Source: Mariannaea sp. PMI_226
Taxonomy: Eukaryota > Ascomycota > Sordariomycetes > Hypocreales > Nectriaceae
Direction: 5' to 3'
NCBI GenBank assembly: GCA_024336345.1
Contig: JANFOG010000002.1
Span: 3,162,001 to 3,226,000, forward strand
DNA length: 64,000 nucleotides
In this document: positions 32,854 through 43,471 of the stretch, piece after piece
Layout of the letters: every line of letters begins with the position of its first letter
Position numbering within the stretch: position 1 is the stretch's first letter
Program-made: the position numbers and the translations under genes
The notes under the pieces: generated by a model
Told to the model about the DNA's origin: nothing
Seen by the model: the letters and a program-made list of their open reading frames with translations, nothing else
The model's database searches: none

Positions 32854-34025
32854 TTAAAGAACAATTTCCAGTGTACCGTCCTCTCGGATGAGTTTGGCGA
32901 TTTGGTATCGGGGAGACTGCAACCTGCTTGCTATTAGCCATCGCACAATTACGGAAATCACATTGTGTACCAGAAGCACACATCAAATGGGTTTGCTCAC
33001 GTGAATTCCAACGTCCCCGTCACTGTTGCGCGGCACCCATCTATATACCTCCTTACCACGCTGGCAAGCGCCTCGTCCTCTTTCACTTGCTCCAGCAACT
33101 CCCCCGCCGCACCGTCAAAGTCTCGGATGGCCTGCTTCATATTCTCCGAAAGCTCGCCAACTACATCGTCCAGCCCCTTTCCAGGCTCCATCAACGCCGT
33201 CACAGCATTGATCGCACAGTCCGTCCTGAGTTCCTTCTTCAGAGACAGAACATCGTTAAGGATGGCGAGCAGGACGGATACCTGCATCCACATCCGCTTG
33301 GCTGCCGGCGCTTCGATCACAGCGCTCGGAAGTGGCTCCTGTGTCACGTACTCGACGAGGCTGCACAATACGGAACCCCCGACAGTGCCAAGCCGGAAAG
33401 CCATGTACGACTCATAGTCTGGGATGAAATGGTTCAGCCTGAGCTTCTGCTCTATGGCGCAGCTATCGATGAAGCACTTCAATTCGTTGTAGAATCGACG
33501 CCGCTGGTCCATTGCGAAGCCCTCTGTGAAGTGATCTCCAAACGCTTGAAATAAGGCATTGACAACGTCAATGTTACGCAGCTCTGGCGCAGCGCCTTCA
33601 ATACCCAATGCCCCGCGGATGATCTGTAGCGTCCTTGCCCTCCACCGTTCAGAGCTCTCGAGATCATCCGCCAACTCTCCCTCGCCAGCGTCGACGGCAT
33701 CGTCCCAGCACACCAGCCACACCGTAAACAGTGCCAGCGTCTCGATGCGCTCGTCAGTAGCTTGGTGATACCAGCGGCCAGCGAGCCCAGCTATGTCATC
33801 GCGCTTGCGCCTGGCAAGCGCCGGGTGCGCAGCAGCCACGCGGTCGATGGAGGCGTCCACGATGGGCACCAGGGCGCCGTGGTGCATGTGGAGCTTGCTG
33901 GCGGGCCAGTGGCTGAAGAACTTGGTGAAATCGGGGACGCGCAGCGTCTGGCCCTTAAGGGCGGACACAATGGCGTCTTGGCTGAGGGGTGCTGGTTTCA
34001 TGGAGGGTATTGGTGAGACAGGCAT
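32854..34025 (-). CDS. class I terpene synthase (sesquiterpene-synthase type)
   Basis: Exon 1 (34025-33001) and a 70-nt exon 2 (32923-32854), separated by a 77-nt intron (GTGAGC to AGCAG), encode 364 aa. Without the splice the protein would stop four bases into the intron and lose its C-terminus. Metal-binding motifs are complete: D108-D-A-V-D112 (DDxxD) and N257-D-V-L-S261-L-K-K-E265 (NSE triad). Arg211, 46 residues before the NSE motif, fits the pyrophosphate sensor. Exon 2 supplies SPRY, the conserved C-terminal Arg-Tyr pair (Arg347, Tyr348). The enzyme should cyclise a prenyl diphosphate, probably farnesyl diphosphate given its size; the product is unknown. A second ATG at codon 9 is possible. 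No P450, oxidase, transporter or regulator gene lies next to it. Confidence 0.93.
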
Positions 34026-34637
34026 TTTTTTGAGTTTTGTTTACAGGGGGAGTAAGAGGATATCTTGACTCTAAGATGCAATACAAGGAGGGGTCAGCAC
34101 CATCACTTGTTTAGAAACTAGTGTAGCTATCTCAATTACACACAACAACGAGGCTTGATCTAAGCCAACTTATCACATTATATTTTTATGCTACACATCA
34201 AACAGTCTGATCAAATACCATCGATACATGAGGTATGAGATATCATCAGAAAGGTTATTTTCATGCTGCAAACATCCAATTTCACTACAACTGATTCGTG
34301 AGAGTGGATGTGCAAAAGACAAGCCAGAAGCACGTACTCTCAGCTGCCCTACCCTATACCCGACACAACCCAAATCTCTACCCCTGTCAATCCGTTCCGA
34401 AGAAGTAGTTTCCGTCAAGCCACCCGCGCCACCCGAGGCCCGGGAGTGAGACAAAACACAACGTGGGAAAATCCCATGAATCGTTTTTCTCCCCCTCGGG
34501 ACGGCAAACAAGCTTCAGTCCAAAAGGGGAAAAAACGAGCTAGGTACGTAGGTGCTGCCAAAAAAAAAATCTACAATTATGGAGCCCACCATCCATCCTA
34601 CTACTATGTATGCATTGTTGGGAATCGGAAGAAAGGG

Positions 34638-34674
<37 letters not shown>

Positions 34675-35706
34675 GGGACCCAAAGAAACTCAACCGCCAC
34701 ACCGACGAGTTCTGCATCACCGAGACCTTGTGTTGGTGGCACCAGACCCAGGCATGCAACTTAATTAATGCTCGCACTGGCCCACCAACCCCCATGCCGG
34801 GGGGGAAAAATATAGCGAGAAAAGTCTGATAATGGGTCGTTGAAAATGCCTCTTACCCCCCCTGGCAGACTTGGAGTCACTTCACACACAAATTGGGCTG
34901 GAATGATCCAAGTGGCAAAGAAAATATATGCAAAGTTTGCAATAGATGAGAGACCGAGGGCCCCATGGACATTAGACGGACGAACATTTGTTTCTTCAGG
35001 CACGGGGAGAGTGGGGAAAGCAAGAAAGGGTGACTGAATTAATAACTTGCATAGACGAACTGATTGCAAGTTTCAGAACCTCCCCGACCGCCAAGCGTTA
35101 GAGCCTCAGGTTGATTGCTGCTGGGTCAATGTATCCATTGACTTGTGACACCTCTCTTTTTTTTTTTGGGTCATTTCACAGGGACATGGTAAAGGAACAA
35201 TGGGCTCTGAATCAAGTCAAGCTGTATTTAGAGACTATCACAGATTATACCAAGAATAAGGAGTCTGCTACCATCTCAGGCATGATAACGAATATCCACA
35301 TCGTGATCTCGAAAATAAAAGAGCAACAACAAAAAAAGCATCCTTATCCCTTGCCTATACCGCCTCGAACGCCCATTACCGAAAACCCTGGCCACAAATG
35401 GGGCCATTCATCGGTCATATTTCACTAATATCCATTTCATTCCAGTCCGTTGCTTTCCATCAAGGCATAACCTCTGCCAAACAAAAGAATAGACAGCCCG
35501 TTAAAGAGCCTGCAAAGTCGTCAGAGCAAGCGAGTGAGCTCCCCAGTAGTGTTGATTTTCTTTCCCAATCCCACTTTTGTATACGCCAGCCATCCTTCCG
35601 TGGGTCGTAAGATGTTGTGATTAATTATGTACAGGTGAATGAATGCATTGAGCACAAGCAAGCTGGTGCCACTTTCTTTCTTTCTTTTTTCACTTTATTT
35701 TTTTCT
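34026..35706. other. intergenic region with a T-A homopolymer junction
   Basis: Promoter of the terpene synthase at the left and 3' flank of the Ser-rich gene at the right. A T24-A13 run lies at 34638-34674. A plus frame at 35111-35428 (105 codons) has no recognisable features and I do not call it. Confidence 0.5.
34638..34674. repeat. T24-A13 homopolymer hairpin
   Basis: 24 T followed directly by 13 A, which can fold on itself. Length is likely to vary and to be prone to sequencing error. Confidence 0.9.
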
Positions 35707-36681
35707 TTAGATCCACATCGTAGTGACGGGTTTGGCGTGTGTCATTTCTGGGAAGAAACTGGTGAGGAGGCTCTGGACGTCGTTGAGATAGTCGTCGGCG
35801 GTAAACTTGACGAGGCTCTTTGCCTTGATGTACATGTTGTCTTCATCATCCTCCTTGTTGCTGGCACTTACTCTGTACTCTTCGGCCAGCTCAGTGACTT
35901 GAGCGAGCTCCTTCCCGAAGGGGTGGGACTGAGGAGGCTCCTTGTATGAGCGCTGATGGACGGTTGGCGGCGAAGGGGCCGGAAGAGACGTGCTGGAGTT
36001 GACGGTGCTGGTGCTGACGCTGGCGTTTGTGTTCATGCTCACGCTGGTGCTGGCGGTCTTTTCGTCCACTTCCTTTTGTGTTGGCAGCATAGACGATGTC
36101 GCGGAGGAAGTTGACGAGGCGCGAGTTGACGTAGACGAGGACCGGGAAAACGTGAAACTAGCCTTGGTCGATATTGAGCCATTCGAATCCTTGGACATGC
36201 GGGAGACGGAGCGGTGGCGAGCAATAGCATCGTACGAATTCTGCTTGGTGTGCGAAGGTGACCGCTTTGGAATAGCTGGTGCTTCGACAGGCTTCGGCAA
36301 AGGGGTTGCCTTCCCGGGAATCATGAAATAAGTTGACAGATGATTGGGCACAGGACTATCAATAGGCGAGACTTCAGGGCTGCTTGGCGGAGTGGTTTCG
36401 GCGACAGAAGGGGTCTCGGAGTGAGACTCTGAAGGAGATTCGGAGTCCTCAGAACGGGTTGAAGCCTTGTTGCGCAAAATCGGCCTGGGAAGGTCGGGCG
36501 CGTTGTAGGAGAGCATGTTGGTGGTGTGGACGAGCTGGATTGGGCTAGAAATCATGTTCCGCAGCATGTGAGGGTTTGGGTGGCCGCGGGCTGAGTTGCT
36601 TCGCTGGGGAGACTTGTTGAAGTCACTCAGATCGTTGGCCAGCCGGGCCTTGCGGGTGGTGAATGCGCGAGAGATCGACAT
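35707..36681 (-). CDS. conserved Ser-rich fungal protein
   Basis: 324 aa, intronless. The N-terminus is basic (SRAFTTRKARLANDLSDF), the middle is low-complexity with long Ser/Thr runs, and the last 85 residues look folded and conserved: HPFGKELAQVTELAEEYRV, then MYIKAKSLVKFTADDYLND and TSFFPEM. I recall this C-terminal block in other Pezizomycotina proteins of unknown function. No membrane segment. The 5' region on the minus strand is CT-rich, typical of fungal promoters. Function not assigned. Confidence 0.82.
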   Translation of the reverse strand: MSISRAFTTRKARLANDLSDFNKSPQRSNSARGHPNPHMLRNMISSPIQLVHTTNMLSYNAPDLPRPILRNKASTRSEDSESPSESHSETPSVAETTPPSSPEVSPIDSPVPNHLSTYFMIPGKATPLPKPVEAPAIPKRSPSHTKQNSYDAIARHRSVSRMSKDSNGSISTKASFTFSRSSSTSTRASSTSSATSSMLPTQKEVDEKTASTSVSMNTNASVSTSTVNSSTSLPAPSPPTVHQRSYKEPPQSHPFGKELAQVTELAEEYRVSASNKEDDEDNMYIKAKSLVKFTADDYLNDVQSLLTSFFPEMTHAKPVTTMWI

Positions 36682-37170
36682 TTGTGCAGAATTTCAGCGA
36701 CTACGCTGAAATGCTTCGTGAGATAAAAATGCAGAAGAAACTTGAAATGTTGAGCGGCTGTCAATCAAGCCAGACTGAAGTGGTGTGTGGTGGATAGTTC
36801 GACTAGCTTAAAGCTCGAACACTGGAGTGACTTGACTTGGGAATAATGGATCCGATTTTCTGGAGACGGATCGAGAAGTCAGTTTAGGCGGCGCGAGACA
36901 AGATCCAGATCTGGCAGCTGGTATAGTGCGAGCATGAATCAGGTTCGAGTCGGTTGGTGGGTTTTGGTGTGTTGGATTTGTGGTACGAAGAAAGGAGTCC
37001 AGTCCTTGCTTTGTGTGAGGTTCCAGCTGAAAATGGCTGTGGTTGCCCGTGGTGTTGATTCGATTTGCACGTTTGGAATGCGGCCTTTGGTTCTCTGGGT
37101 GAACAAGGCGAAGAGTGTGTATGTGAGAGAGAGTGTATGTGTAAAACGGTCAACGTCAAATTTGTTGTAT

Positions 37171-37193
37171 TGTGTGTGTGTTTGTGTGTGTGT
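37171..37193. repeat. (GT)n microsatellite, interrupted
   Basis: GT dinucleotide run with one TT interruption, in the promoter region of the Ser-rich gene. Confidence 0.85.
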
Positions 37194-40100
37194 ATCGGTC
37201 CGGTATCTGGGAGGTTCGATCGGTCCTGCGATGGGGATATACCGAGCCGAGCTACGAAGAGGCACTCTGTGTGGCGCCGCGACAAAGAGAGGTGGTGCGC
37301 AGGGCAGACGAGTCTCAACTCACAAAGGAGAGATGAGCATAGGACTCGGAGCGACTGGCGCGAAGCAGCAAAGGAAAGAAGAGAAGAAGAGAAAGCAAAG
37401 CAATACGCAAATCCTGTTTGACAGAAGCCAAAGAAGAGAAGGCGTCTTTGGTGAGGATGAGGAGGGGGAGAGAGAAAGGAGAGACAGAAGCGGGATCGAG
37501 CCGTGGAGTTGTGGGATGAAACATAAGGGTATATAGGCGGGAAGACCGTCTAATGGGCTGGGATACCACAGCACTACATAGTACGTACCTAATTACTGCG
37601 TGGTACATACTTTAGCCTACATAGTAGCAGGCCGCAACTATCAAGCGCACGCGCACGCAGCAGGACAGGGAAGATCGGGTCAGTCCAGTTCAGAGAGAGC
37701 GTCCGACGATAGCGCCAGACGCCAGAAAGCAAAAAAGCGCCCCAGCACTTGCAACTGGGGCGGGATTGACAGGGGCTAACCCCCCCTCTTCTTCCTCTCT
37801 TCTCCTCTTTTCCTCTAGTGCCCCTTGTTCCCCTGGCTCTAGCCAACGCCAGTTTTCACTGTGCAGGGGACCCATGTCCCTGTCACTCCGGTTGGTTCTG
37901 CGGGTCTCTCGTTGGCCAAGATCTCGGGAGGGACGCTGGTCGTTTTTGGTTTTTGTTCTCTGCCCTTTTTGCGGTTCTCGCTTGGAACGAGGGTACCAGC
38001 GCACTTAACATTAGCACCGGCTCCGCGTTCCAGGAGGTTCATACTATAGTAGTACCTACACAGTAGTGGGGGAGGTTTTTTTCCTCTTGTCTTCTTTCTC
38101 TTCTGATCCCCAGTAAAGCGGAAACTAACGTTGGCGTGTTCATCCAATAGCAAAGCGCTTGTCCCTCTTGTCTCTCATACCTAGTCGATGTTCTTACCAC
38201 CTCACCAGGCACATTTTCGCCGGCGCTAATTATTAAGGAAAAGAGAGAGGAAGGAAAACTCAAACAGGAAGCCAAAGAAAAAAAAACCCTCATCAGTATT
38301 CTCAGTCTCTATTGGGCTGAAATTCAAAGCTGGTGGTGGATGTGTGGATGTGTGGATGCTTGGAAACAAACTCGAATACAAACGCCTCTTTTCGTTTCGT
38401 TCCATCACAGCCCAAGCTCTTCTTTGGTGACACATCCGATGCCTACCTAGGTAAAAGGTAGGGAAGACTCCGAGTCTATTTTCGTTTCTGTATACAACTG
38501 CTCAGGTGAACAAAGAGCGCCTACCCATTCGTTGGGAAACCATGGACTCAGAGCCTCTGTTGTTGAATTGCTTCCTTCGATGCAACTTTCAATTCATGCA
38601 CTCAGACCTGTTGGTTCTCGACAGCATCCCCTCCGGCGGCTCGTTGAGTCAGTCAACACCGTACATGATGCGAGCCACCGTGGCACACTCTTTATTCGCG
38701 CTTCCTTTGCCATAGTCTCCATTTATTCTATGGTAGTAATAATAATCGATAAACGCGCTTCGTCGCCCTCGTGCATGCTCTCACATTGCTCTGTCTCCCA
38801 TCACATGGAAGGTTGGGAGGCATTACAGAGTATGTAATAGCTCATCCGGCCAACCATACCAGCCTGTACCTAGTCCTAGTCCCCTTGCTCTATTCATCTG
38901 TCCACACGTCGGCCAGCAAAGTCTCTCCCACCCGTGTCACCCTTGTTCAACCCCTCCCTCCCCATGCCACCACCACCGCTACGTGACCACTGGCAAAAGG
39001 CGCCGACCCGGGCGCTACTCTGGAAAAAATCGATCCAGTGGTGAGCCGTTAATCCGGCAAGACGTGGGCACCAGGGCAGAACGGCGAGAATCAGATCACA
39101 CCTGCACGCACTTTAATGGGTACTCGCACACTCGCCATCACCATCACCTCATCACACATCGGATTCAACTAAAAAGAGACTGAGCGCCGTGCCTTTCTCA
39201 TGGTCTACTGTGCTACGTAGCAACTGGCCCAAAGTAACTGCAACCTACCTACATATGTACGAAGCTGAGAAGAAAAGAAAAAAAAATCCCACAATCCCAC
39301 GTCCTAGGAGATATTCTGTCCTGTTTGGGTTGGGTCCAGGCGGCGGTGATGAGTTGTCTCTTCGTCCAGCACCACGCGTACCTGCATCGTGCATCAGCCA
39401 AATCTCTTCCCGGATGTCCATCCATCATTGGGCATACTAGGCCGTTGACCTTTTTTGGGCATTCTTGACTCCATTTTGACAGCAAGCTATGAGCTGTTTT
39501 TGATGAGATGAACTCCTAGTTCGTGCGTCGTCCTATCGCTGGTGTGTTCGTTCCTTTTTTACTTTTTTTTTCTCTTTCCTTTTGGTCAAAGGGCAATGCA
39601 ACCCGGAAGAGGAGTCACTCGATTGCCCAGCACCACTCGCCCTATCTTCTCTTGAGCTCCACGAACATCCAGCACTAAATATGAACCCTTGCCATGTGCG
39701 TGTTAGAGACATAGTGAGGCGGCCTCAGAGCCCTGAAGCCGCAGTCACTCCCATGTTGCTTGATCTGCCTCTGGTTGGCTGATGCCATGGTCAGGTCGCT
39801 TCATCAAGGGGGCAGCCAAAGTGTTGTCGGCCATATGGTTGAGCCCGTTGAGGAGGACCGCCGCTGCCCTCTGATTGGCCCACTGACTCAGAAGCCCTTG
39901 ACTTATCGTCTTGTTTCAGGCTCTGAGGTGGCGTCCGTAGCCTGCCCCCTGGTTCCGCGTGCCTGCGTAAGTGGAGACTCGGTCCCGGTTGACGACCCAG
40001 GTTGAAGACCCCCCTGTCCGCCCTTACTCACAACACTGAGGTATGGAGCCCGGGACATGGTAACTGTCAGGTGTGTACTGCGTGGAAGTAGGTTCCTGGG

Positions 40101-40290
40101 GTACGGTACGATTGCGGATTAATTTACCTGGAGGAACGTCGATCGATTATCGACTCTGATACTGGGCCCAATGCGAAACGCATAATCGGGCTACTAAAGG
40201 GGTAATAAGCGACGAAGAGCCCGACTCCTCGGTGTCTTGGGTATGTAAGTCAATGCTCATTGCCAACAACGCATATAACTCAAACTGGAT

Positions 40291-40291
40291 G

Positions 40292-40323
<32 letters not shown>

Positions 40324-40326
40324 GGT
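40291..40326. repeat. (GTT)6(GGT)6 compound microsatellite
   Basis: Six GTT units pass directly into six GGT units. Confidence 0.92.
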
Positions 40327-41547
40327 GTGGATTCTATTTCCGGCTGCATGCTGAACAGGTGGGATTTCCAGCATCTTGCGCCAGTCGATTGACGAGCTAT
40401 TCGCATTGGCTGCGGCCAACACCAGAGCAGCATACCTGTGTCCTTAGGTGCCTATCTAGGTAGGTAGGCATACCTTAGGTAACTATGGACCTTATTCTAT
40501 GCCTACCTCTAGCATACCTACATAGTACGACGCAACGTACACTCATGATGCATCCAAGGCACATCACGAAACGGGAGGTGGCTATGGCACAGCAGAGCTT
40601 CGAACAGACTGTTTTGCTCTTTTCTTTTCTTTTCTTTTCTTCTTCTCGTTGCTCTTGCCCACTAACCCTGTACGTAGCGTAGTGGTCCTCTACAATTATA
40701 TTAATCCTTCTATGAAGAGCGACACAGATGTCTTGTGACATGTGTGTCTCAGCTGCACATATGACTTTACTTTTTGTACCCGTAACGGCATGGTGATTCA
40801 TATCGCTAAATAAGTTGGCACAGTAATCTGTACCTAGTCGATAATTCACGGAGTGTCCGTATGATGCACAGATCTGAGACATTACTGCCTCTGTTCCCTT
40901 TCCTTATGATTAATTATTAGTGTTTTTTTTTATTTGCTTTTTTTTTTTTATTTTTATCTCATTTTCCTCATGCAGCTCCCTTTTGATGCCTTTCCTGATC
41001 ACCTTGTCCAGCTTGTTTGAATCAAACATCGAACGTAGAGGATGGATGCAGCAGGGGTCAAGCTCAATGCATCCCAAGCGCTCAAGCCACTTTAGTTGGA
41101 TTCCCATTTACCCAAAACTGCCCATCATGTTTTAGAATCTCGCTGTTTTATATTTCTTCCGTCAGACTTATGGCTATCTCAACTCCTTGTGTATGCATCT
41201 ATCGGACATTTTGAACCTTTTTTTTTTCCTTCTCCCCTCTCCTAGCTTAAGGCCTCCCTTGCCACAATCCAAGTTTAGCAACACCTGTTCCGTCGACTAC
41301 CAGTCCTTGCCATACTTCTGTGCTTCCCCAGCATGACAGCATCGGCCAAAGCAAATTACACCAGATCAGAGCCACTCACTGGAATCACTGCTGCCTCATG
41401 TCTGTTCATGCTGGACTAACACCTGTGTCACAGGATCAGACTGAGACTTACACGACCCCCATTGTCATTCTAACAGCGTTTGGTGACATGCGGCATGTGT
41501 GGCTGTGGACCGGGAAGTACCTTGACAAACGGCCAGGGGTCCATCCC

Positions 41548-43239
41548 TTAATCCTCCTCCATCGAATCATCATCCTTCTCTCCATCGTCGCCTTCGTCCT
41601 CACTCTCGCTGCTGTCATCGTTCTCCACACCAACTAGTCGGTCCTCACCCTTTCCACTTTGCTCAGGAACTCGTTGCGCAAAGGCCTTGCGGACGGCAGC
41701 GTTGGTGCTGGTATCCCACACGTGCATGGTTCCCTTGCTGCCGGCCACGGCGAGTCGGAAGGCAACTTCGGGATCGGGGCCAAAGGCTGTTGAGAAAACC
41801 TTGCCGACATCAAGATTGCGTGAGACAACCACGGACGGTCCCGTGGGCTGGATGTTCCACAGCTTGACCGTCTTATCTGTTGAACCGGTTGCCATGAAGC
41901 CTGGCACCACGGGGTTAATGTCGAAAGATGAGACTGACTCGTCGTGTGCCTGCAGAGTCCAGACAGATTTGGTCGCCGTGGGGTCCGATGGCGCATTTCG
42001 GATATCGTGGTAATGGATGATGCCGTTCTCTGTTGAGACGTAAAAGAAGTTGGGATCGTGAGGATCCCATCGGATGTTCTCGACGTCGCTTTCCACTCCC
42101 CATCGGGCAGGCTTTGCGTCTGGTGCGCGCATATCGGCCGCCACAACGGTTCGGTCATAACTGCCACTGAGCAACACTGTTGACTCGACAGCGTGCCACG
42201 CGAGCGAGCACACCTTGTCGGTGTGGTATGTGTACGACTTGGCGCATGTGGTGGTGTTTAGATCCCACAGCTTGACAGTCTTGTCAGCCGAGGCCGAGGC
42301 GAGCAGGTTGCGGTGTCGTCGGTTAGCAGCCAGGGACAGAACTGCATCCACATGGTACTCGTCATTGGCCTTCTTGGCCTTCTTCTTCTTCTTCTTGGGC
42401 TTCTCTGCGCCAGCATTGCCACCCTGACCCAGAATAGCGTTTGGGTACATGCAATCAATCGTGTCAAGGTCCCAGATCTCAATATCAGGATCCATGGTGC
42501 CAATGGCAACAAAGTTGCCTCGGGAATCCTTTTCAACGCCAGCCTTGTTCACAGGCATGTCGATCCACTCGACGCAGAGAGGAATTGCAGGTAGCATGAT
42601 ATCGTGATGCACGTAGAGGTTGTCTGCCTCATCTTCGTACACATATACCTCTAGGTTTGCCATCTCATCCTCGACCTTGGTAACCAAGATCAAATTATCA
42701 GTCGCCAACACCTGAAGATCTTCTCGCTCCTCTTCGGCATCCTCCTGTTCGGCGTTCAAAGTAATGTAGGGATCGTCGTTGTTGTCTTCGTAGTACGCCA
42801 AGGCCTTAGAATTGCCAAACATGGGCAGCACTTCACCGCTGCTGGGGGCCTTATTATCATCGTCGTCGTCGTCATCGTAGTGTTCTAGGTCGTATTCCTT
42901 GAGGTCGTCATCGTTGATAATATCCCTTGGTAATACAAATTAGACTTCTTATCCAAATAAATTTCCACTCTTCTAGAAATAAAAATAAACATACTTGGTA
43001 TCCTGCTCAGGCTTTTCAGTATCATCTTTCATTTCATCATCATCCTCCATGGCCTGCTTTGCGCCATCTTCTTCCTGCTCGCCATCTTGAGCTTCCTTTA
43101 AGTCTTCTTCAGCGTCGTCGAGATGGAGTTTGGCGAGTTCCGCTATCCTTTCATATTCGGCCTCATCTAGAGTGTATTTTTGAGGGAAAGGCGCCGCAAA
43201 GCCCCTAGGGACCCATGAGGCCGCAGTGATCATCGACAT
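41548..43239 (-). CDS. PWP1: PWP1, WD40-repeat ribosome-biogenesis factor
   Basis: Exons 43239-42995 and 42925-41548, with a 69-nt intron (GTATGT to CCAAG), give 540 aa. The N-terminus MSMITAASWVPRGFA is the characteristic Pwp1 start, followed by a very acidic stretch split by the intron. WD repeats fill about residues 175-490, for example LLASASADKTVKLWD, MATGSTDKTVKLWN and LAVAGSKGTMHVWD. A Lys-rich insert lies at about residues 255-265. The tail is again acidic (SSESEDEGDDGEKDD). In yeast, Pwp1 is nucleolar and needed for early large-subunit pre-rRNA processing. It shares a 232-bp divergent promoter with PRP16. Confidence 0.95.
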
Positions 43240-43471
43240 TGTGATTGTGTGATGCTGGGTATCTTGGGTGTTTATACAATGTACTGCGGTTGGGTGGGCG
43301 CAAAAGATAATTTTCCTCCAAAAATTTCAGGTGGGGGTTATCGATAAGGATCCCTGTCGGATAAACCTCGTTCTCTCTCGTTGCTCCTGATGTAAACATT
43401 ATTTCTTCTACGGAATCTTACTTCAACAATCACAGCTGTTTTGGGACAACCAGCTTGGAAAAAAAAAAATA
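43240..43471. promoter_or_regulatory. 232-bp bidirectional promoter between PWP1 and PRP16
   Basis: The two start codons are only 232 bp apart on opposite strands, so regulatory DNA must be shared. It is immediately preceded on the PRP16 side by a short poly-A. Confidence 0.7.

Larger units (their letters stand above)
36682..41547. other. 4.9-kb gene-free region
   Basis: No supportable gene on either strand. A 200-codon plus frame at 36934-37536 is a composition artefact of the CT/GA-rich promoter of the neighbouring minus gene and a (GT)n run near 37171-37193. Other contents are the compound (GTT)6(GGT)6 at 40291-40326 and repeated TACCTAGGTA-type words at 38441-38460 and 40442-40530. Confidence 0.55.

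Noticed and set aside
35111..35428. 105-codon plus-strand frame
   Set aside because: Begins in a T-rich tract, has no domain, and lies in the 3' flank of the Ser-rich gene.
31754..36681. Terpene biosynthetic gene cluster
   Set aside because: Only one biosynthetic core gene is present; the flanking genes are a glycan deacetylase and an unknown Ser-rich protein, with no P450, transporter or transcription factor.
36940..36960. GGTTCGAGTC sequence resembling a tRNA B box
   Set aside because: The flanks do not pair into T or acceptor stems, so it is not a tRNA.
36934..37536. 200-codon plus-strand frame
   Set aside because: It includes translated (GT)n and GA-rich promoter sequence of the neighbouring minus-strand gene; no domain or coding-like composition.
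40291..40326. Short regular repeat considered as a CRISPR-like array
   Set aside because: It is a plain trinucleotide microsatellite with no spacers, in a eukaryotic genome.
41320..41637. 105-codon plus-strand frame at the end of PWP1
   Set aside because: Its right-hand part is antisense to the acidic PWP1 tail and the remainder has no features.
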